NCBI RefSeq assembly: GCF_001601575.1 | Contig: NZ_LOHZ01000015.1 | Location: 124,001-188,000, forward strand | DNA from: Thermovenabulum gondwanense | GTDB lineage: Bacteria; Bacillota; Thermosediminibacteria; Thermosediminibacterales; Thermosediminibacteraceae | Direction of reading: 5' to 3' | Length of the DNA: 64,000 nucleotides | In this document: positions 59,940 through 64,000 of the stretch, in pieces | Position numbering within the stretch: position 1 is the first letter of the stretch | Layout of the letters: the number at the start of each line of letters is the position of its first letter | Made by a program: the position numbers and the translations under genes | The notes under the pieces: model-generated | Told to the model about the DNA's origin: nothing | Databases searched by the model: none | Seen by the model: only the letters and a program-made list of their open reading frames with translations

Positions 59940-61892
59940 ATGTATAGGTTGAGAGGAAAGGTTGCCTTAATAGCGCCGAATTCTTATGTTGCAAACCTTG
60001 CATTGAAGGTTTCAAAAGGTTTTGGTGATATTGTTGAAATTTATGAAGGCAACTTAGAAGAAGGCGTAAAAGCGGCAAAAAGGGCTTTGACCAAAGGATG
60101 CAAGGTAATAATCAGCAGGGGCGGAACAGCCTTAATGATAGAAGAAGAGCTGGATGTTACTGTTGTACCCATTTCTTTTACTTCCAATGACCTGATAAAG
60201 ACAATTTCGAAAATAAAATTAGATGATAATGTTATTGGGATAATTGGGTATAAAAACCTGATAGAAGGAATTACTGAAATTGAAAATTTACTGGATTACA
60301 GAATATATTTTTCCGAAATAAGGCACCATAAAGAAATCGAGGAAAAAATATTAGAACTTTATAAAAGGTTCGGAGTAGAAAATTTCATTGGTGGTGAAGC
60401 TGTAGTAAAAATAGCTGAAGATTTGGGGTTAAAAGGTTTTTTAATGGAATGCGGTGCCGGAGCTATTAAAAGGGCAATATCGGAAGGAATAAGGATTGCA
60501 AAAATAATTGTAGAGCTGAACGAAGAGCGAATGCAGCTAAGGGCAATTGCGGAACACAGCAGTGATGGAATAATTTTGCTGGATGAAATGGATAAAATTA
60601 AATATATTAACCCTTCGGCTCAACGGGTTTTAATGATAAATTACGAGGATATGCTGGGAGAAAATGTTTTAAATTATATTAGTTCGCAAAAAATTATAGA
60701 TGCGGTAAAAAAGAAGGAACAAGTAATTGCGGAATATGATCAAATAAAAAATACTAAAGTAATTTTTAATTATGTTCCTTTGATGGAAAATAATAACAAA
60801 ATCGGAAGTATTATTTCCTTTAACGATATTTCAAAAATAGAGGAATTAGAGAGGAAAATAAGAAAGGAACAATATACCAGGGGTTTTGTGGCAAAATATA
60901 CTTTTAACGATATTATCGCAACAAGTGAGAGAATGAAAAATATTATTGAAATGGCGAAAAGGATTTCTAAAAATGATACTACTATTTTGATTACGGGGGA
61001 GTCAGGTACCGGAAAAGAATTAATGGCTCAAAGCATTCATAATGAAAGTTTAAGAAAACACGGCCCTTTTATTGCGGTAAATTGCGCATCATTACCTAAA
61101 AATCTCCTGGAAAGTGAACTTTTTGGTTATGCGGAAGGAGCTTTCACAGGTGCGAAAAAAGGAGGTAAACCGGGTCTTTTTGAACTGGCCCATATGGGCA
61201 CCATTTTCCTCGATGAAATTGCGGACATGCCTTTGGACCTCCAGGCTCATCTTTTAAGGGTAATTCAGGAAAAAGAGGTTTCCAGGATAGGAGATGATAA
61301 GGTTATTCCAATAGATGTCAGGGTAATTGCTGCTACAAATAAAGATTTAAGAAAATATGTATCGGAAGGGAAATTCCGGGAAGATTTATATTACAGGTTG
61401 AATGTTATAAATATTAAAATACCGCCTTTAAGAGAAAGGAAGGAAGACATTCCTTTGTTAATTAAATATTTTTTGAGTATATACGCTTCAAAAAATAAAA
61501 TGGTTCCCAAAAAAGTTAATGAGGAAGCAATTAAAATTCTTAAAAATTATTCATGGCCGGGGAATATAAGAGAACTTCAAAATTTTATCGAAAGGTTAAT
61601 GTTAACGGTAGAAAAAAATATAATAGATGAAAAGGATGTTTGCGAAATTTTAGATATAGATAAAGAATGTATATATGACCCATCATCAGGTGCAATGGAA
61701 AAATACTTGGAAAGTGGAATTAATAATATTGGTGAAAAAATGAACAAAGGAATCTTAAATAGAATGGAAAAAGAGTATATATTAAAAATATTAAAAGAGG
61801 TTAATGGCAATAGAAAAAAAGCAGCAGAGATACTGGGTATCAGCACGACAACTCTATGGAGAAGGTTAAAAGAACTAAATATTAATTATTGA
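59940..61892 (+). CDS. PrpR-N/PAS sigma-54-dependent activator
   Basis: 650 residues. PrpR_N sensor domain 1-195 ('AKRALTKGCKVIISRGGTALMIEEELDVTVVPI', 'GGEAVVKIAEDLGLKGFLMECG'); PAS about 195-300; AAA+ sigma-54 domain about 320-555 with Walker A 'GESGTGKE', GAFTGA in 'AEGAFTGAKKGG', Walker B 'TIFLDEIADM'; Fis-type HTH at the end ('GNRKKAAEILGISTTTLWRRLKEL'). It remodels sigma-54 RNA polymerase on sensing an unknown metabolite. The genes downstream carry a -24/-12 promoter, so they are its likely target. Confidence 0.93.
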   Translation: MYRLRGKVALIAPNSYVANLALKVSKGFGDIVEIYEGNLEEGVKAAKRALTKGCKVIISRGGTALMIEEELDVTVVPISFTSNDLIKTISKIKLDDNVIGIIGYKNLIEGITEIENLLDYRIYFSEIRHHKEIEEKILELYKRFGVENFIGGEAVVKIAEDLGLKGFLMECGAGAIKRAISEGIRIAKIIVELNEERMQLRAIAEHSSDGIILLDEMDKIKYINPSAQRVLMINYEDMLGENVLNYISSQKIIDAVKKKEQVIAEYDQIKNTKVIFNYVPLMENNNKIGSIISFNDISKIEELERKIRKEQYTRGFVAKYTFNDIIATSERMKNIIEMAKRISKNDTTILITGESGTGKELMAQSIHNESLRKHGPFIAVNCASLPKNLLESELFGYAEGAFTGAKKGGKPGLFELAHMGTIFLDEIADMPLDLQAHLLRVIQEKEVSRIGDDKVIPIDVRVIAATNKDLRKYVSEGKFREDLYYRLNVINIKIPPLRERKEDIPLLIKYFLSIYASKNKMVPKKVNEEAIKILKNYSWPGNIRELQNFIERLMLTVEKNIIDEKDVCEILDIDKECIYDPSSGAMEKYLESGINNIGEKMNKGILNRMEKEYILKILKEVNGNRKKAAEILGISTTTLWRRLKELNINY

Positions 61893-61899
61893 AACGCAT

Positions 61900-61927
61900 A
61901 AGGGATTAAATATTGAAATAATCCCTT
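61900..61927 (+). terminator. Hairpin after the activator gene
   Basis: AAGGGATTA/TAATCCCTT, perfect 9 bp with a 10-base loop. The tail is not T-rich, so termination may be weak. Confidence 0.45.
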
Positions 61928-61936
61928 AATCAATAT

Positions 61937-61970
61937 TTTCAATATGAAATTATAAAATTTCAAAATGAAA
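61937..61970 (+). promoter_or_regulatory. Paired upstream activator sites TTTCA-N3-TGAAA
   Basis: Two palindromes, 61937-61949 and 61958-61970, start exactly 21 bp apart (two helical turns, same face). They lie 53-86 bp upstream of the -24 element, a normal position for activator binding sites in sigma-54 systems. Confidence 0.7.
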
Positions 61971-62022
61971 TAAAAATATTTATTAATTTTGTACATTACT
62001 TGAAAATCAAGGTTGATTTTGA

Positions 62023-62038
62023 TGGCATTTTTTTTGCT
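62023..62038 (+). promoter_or_regulatory. Sigma-54 (-24/-12) promoter
   Basis: TGGCATTTTTTTTGCT fits TGGCAY-N5-TTGCW exactly, with the GG and GC doublets at the required distance. Transcription would start about 62050, giving a ~195-base leader. Confidence 0.85.
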
Positions 62039-62171
62039 ATAAAGTAATTATGGGAATATTAAAAAACGAATATAATTAAAGATAAATATAACATATGACA
62101 ATGTTTATTAAAGTAAATATTTATATTTTGTTTTAAAATGAATTAATAAATGATATTATCTAAATTTTAAA

Positions 62172-62180
62172 AAGGAGGTG
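62172..62180 (+). promoter_or_regulatory. Orphan Shine-Dalgarno in the hydrolase leader
   Basis: AAGGAGGTG with no ATG, GTG or TTG at the right distance; an ATA with six following codons is the only candidate. The true gene uses GGAGGTG at 62233-62239. Confidence 0.5.
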
Positions 62181-62244
62181 CAATATAGTCAAAAATCAAA
62201 ATAAATAAAATATATAAAATTTTTATATTTTTGGAGGTGTAAGA

Positions 62245-63201
62245 ATGAAATATAAAATTTCCACAGGATCTATGGATAAAGCTGATAAGATATATTTCCA
62301 GAACATGACCGGGCGACAGGTGGAAGAAAGGTTAAAAGAAAATGATATTATCATTATACCCATAGGTAGCACCGAATATCATGGAAAAGGCCAGTGTTAC
62401 GGAGAAGATACCTTTATAGTTACCAGGATCGCCGAAACGGTTGCAAAAGAAACCGGGTGCACAGTGTCCCAACCTGTGTGGTTTGGCTCACATCCCTGGA
62501 ACCAAATGGGCATGCCGGGGACGATAGTAATCCCTGAAGTAACCTTTGTTAGTTATCTCAGAGCAATAATCGCCGGATACTGGAATGCGGGGTTCAGGAA
62601 GCAGATATTGATAAACGGACATGGCCAGGAGTATATAATTCCGAATGCAATTCAGGAATTCGGTAAAATGTATCAGGTTCCGGCGGTAATTTGTATGGTA
62701 AACTGGCCGACAGTCATTGCCCAGGAACTAAAGGACAAAGCTCATGGGGGGCCATGGGAAACTCCCTTCAGGCATGCCGATGAGGTTGAAGCCTCTTTTT
62801 CATTGGCGTTGTTCCCGGAAATGAATAACAAAGAGGATATGGAAGACAGCACTCCTGTAGGCTTTATGCCCGAAGGCCATGTGGATAAGGGCGGAGATAT
62901 ATATCAATATCCAATTCCGGGACATGCACAGATAGGTATGGGAGGTTTGGAAGTAATATTATATCCGCAGGGTGTAATAGGGAAACCCACCCTTGCAGAT
63001 GCTAAAAAAGCCGAAAAGGGAATTGAGATGATTATAGATTACTTAATTAAATTACATAACGATATTCGCGAAAAATTCCCGCCCGGTAAATTGCCCGATA
63101 TAAACCTTGTTACCGAAAGGGATAGAGAATTAATAGAAGCGGTAATTAAAGGTCCCTTCAAAGGTGGTAAGAGCATATATTCCTTAGGATACCCTTCATG
63201 A
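62245..63201 (+). CDS. Creatininase-family amidohydrolase
   Basis: 318 residues. 'IIPIGSTEYHGKGQCYGEDTFIV' supplies the Glu, His and Asp metal ligands; 'LINGHGQEY' the next His; 'RHADEVEASFSLALFPE' the Glu. The family opens cyclic amides or lactams; a related Thermotoga enzyme (IolN) hydrolyses 3-dehydro-scyllo-inosose. The N-terminal ~20 residues and 'GSHPWNQMGMPGTIVI' fit that branch, but the assignment is weak. First gene under the sigma-54 promoter. Confidence 0.83.
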   Translation: MKYKISTGSMDKADKIYFQNMTGRQVEERLKENDIIIIPIGSTEYHGKGQCYGEDTFIVTRIAETVAKETGCTVSQPVWFGSHPWNQMGMPGTIVIPEVTFVSYLRAIIAGYWNAGFRKQILINGHGQEYIIPNAIQEFGKMYQVPAVICMVNWPTVIAQELKDKAHGGPWETPFRHADEVEASFSLALFPEMNNKEDMEDSTPVGFMPEGHVDKGGDIYQYPIPGHAQIGMGGLEVILYPQGVIGKPTLADAKKAEKGIEMIIDYLIKLHNDIREKFPPGKLPDINLVTERDRELIEAVIKGPFKGGKSIYSLGYPS

Positions 63202-63232
63202 AAATAAAAAAAGGCCAAAGGAGGATAAGATA

Positions 63233-63892
63233 ATGGAATCCAAAAAAGATGTCTTTTTGCAAGTAGTTGCCGACAGGAGAAGCATAAGAAATTATACCAA
63301 TGAAAAAATTTCTGAAGAAGATTTGAGGTTAATTCTTGAAAGTGCGCGGTTAGCTCCATCGGGAGAAAATGCTCAGCCCTGGAGATTTATTATTGTTAGA
63401 GATGAGGAAAGTAAAAAATTCCTTGCAAGAATCTCGAAAAATGCAAGCGGAAGGAGATTTACGGGCGAATTTTTAAGCAAACAAATGCAGGAAAGGTTTA
63501 AATCCCTGGAAGATGAGGAAAAGAAAATTGCTGCATTTAAAAAATTGACTTCCGGTGATGTATCGGGATTTGTAAGTGAAGGGGACCTAATTTTAATTGT
63601 AATCGGCAAAAAGGATGTTTGGGATTTGCCATACGACACTTCAGCTGCGATAGAAAATATATTGTTAACCGTAACCAGCTTGGATTTAGGTTCTTGCTGG
63701 GTAATTGCACCATGCATCGATATAAGGGATGAGCTGAAAGTAAAGGAGTATTTTAAAATTCCTGAAGAATACAAGGTAATAAGCATTCTTTCCATTGGTA
63801 AGCCCTCGAGAATACCCAATCCGCGCCCAAGGATACCTCTAAAAGATTTGGTATTCAATGAAAAATTCGGCGAAGCCTATTATTCCGAGTAA
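63233..63892 (+). CDS. Nitroreductase-family flavoprotein
   Basis: 219 residues. FMN-site start 'VVADRRSIRNYTNEKISEEDLRLILESARLAPSGENAQPWRFIIVRD' and 'DTSAAIENILLTVTSLDLGSCWV' are diagnostic. C-terminal 'ISILSIGKPSRIPNPRPRIPLKDLVF' is also typical. It reduces an unknown electron acceptor with NAD(P)H. Spaced 31 bp after the hydrolase with its own GGAGG, same operon. Confidence 0.9.
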   Translation: MESKKDVFLQVVADRRSIRNYTNEKISEEDLRLILESARLAPSGENAQPWRFIIVRDEESKKFLARISKNASGRRFTGEFLSKQMQERFKSLEDEEKKIAAFKKLTSGDVSGFVSEGDLILIVIGKKDVWDLPYDTSAAIENILLTVTSLDLGSCWVIAPCIDIRDELKVKEYFKIPEEYKVISILSIGKPSRIPNPRPRIPLKDLVFNEKFGEAYYSE

Positions 63893-63909
63893 AGAAGGAG
63901 GGTACGATT

Positions 63910-64000
63910 ATGAATTTTTTAGAAAAATTCAAGGATGAATTGATATTTGAAGTTCAAAAAGAGTTCTGGAATGAAAGGGGAAAAGGTGCCAGATATAGAT
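63910..64000 (+). CDS. Partial gene, third of the sigma-54 operon
   Basis: ATG 63910 follows GAAGGAGGG. Only the first ~30 residues are present (MNFLEKFKDELIFEVQKEFW, then a charged 'NERGKGARYR'). I do not recognise the family from so little. Close spacing to the nitroreductase gene (17 bp) puts it in the same operon. Confidence 0.6.
   Translation, partial: MNFLEKFKDELIFEVQKEFWNERGKGARYR

Larger units (their letters stand above)
61893..62244 (+). other. Sigma-54 control region and leader of the hydrolase operon
   Basis: 352 bp without a gene. In order: a 9-bp hairpin (61900-61927), two 13-bp palindromes (61937-61970), a -24/-12 promoter (62023-62038), an orphan SD (62172-62180) and the SD of the first gene. 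Confidence 0.75.

Overview
The window reads as the chromosome of a low-GC, thermophilic, anaerobic Firmicute, probably of the Thermosediminibacterales/Thermoanaerobacterales group. The evidence is AT-rich DNA, frequent TTG starts behind strong Shine-Dalgarno (SD) sites, Rex, a ttuB-ttuA pair (2-thio-T54 tRNA, a thermophile trait), membrane LonB beside tig-clpP-clpX, and many Clostridia-type families. The genus is inferred; no rRNA is present.

Layout. 1-5.7 kb: tail of a ChrB-like gene, an MFS permease, then a translation/RNA operon (HD protein, rnr, smpB, ttuB, ttuA). 5.8-6.0 kb: tRNA-Gln and tRNA-Glu. 6.0-15.2 kb: an integrative element of about 9.2 kb in the 3' end of tRNA-Glu, bounded by a perfect 48-bp repeat. 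It encodes an integrase, an XRE regulator, a primase-polymerase/helicase, two ArpU-like proteins, a TubC-like protein, a small protein ending in a beta-clamp motif and an unknown zinc-finger protein. It also has a 1.57-kb non-coding region full of short iterated sequences. No structural phage, conjugation or known defence genes are seen. 15.3-25 kb: EamA permease, a D-fructuronate/D-mannonate operon with its GntR regulator, DUF2089/SHOCT-like genes, UPF0210/UPF0237, hflX, fba. 25-29 kb: DauR-like regulator, ridA, threonine ammonia-lyase and a DAACS carrier, which look like threonine/serine catabolism. 29-35.6 kb: mtnA, manC, capA, a tiny eight-cysteine protein, a DHA2 exporter, an amidase and lepB. 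35.6-44.9 kb: tRNAs, NhaC-type antiporter, rex, a large amidase, UPF0316, a GerMN lipoprotein, rph-rdgB-yfcE and five more tRNAs. 45-54.4 kb: ROK regulator, TRAP transporter, a metal-less M24-fold protein, an IolB-like isomerase, uxaB and uxaA, then a decayed SDR tail. 54.5-59.8 kb: two tRNAs and tig-clpP-clpX-lonB. 59.9-64 kb: a PrpR-type sigma-54 activator and the operon it probably controls (creatininase-family hydrolase, nitroreductase, partial gene), with a consensus -24/-12 promoter and paired palindromic activator sites.

How the genes work together. Two hexuronate routes converge on 2-keto-3-deoxygluconate: fructuronate to mannonate (uxuB-uxuA) and tagaturonate to altronate (uxaB-uxaA). 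No UxaC-type uronate isomerase is visible, and an IolB/KduI-fold gene sits where one would be expected. The most novel part is the tRNA-Glu element. Its non-coding region is built from 11-bp-periodic pyrimidine-rich units and several 9-bp iterons. One iteron word, TGCGGAC, recurs in all three reading frames inside the primase gene, so it is a DNA signal rather than a protein repeat. This suggests a replicating integrative element with an undescribed origin.
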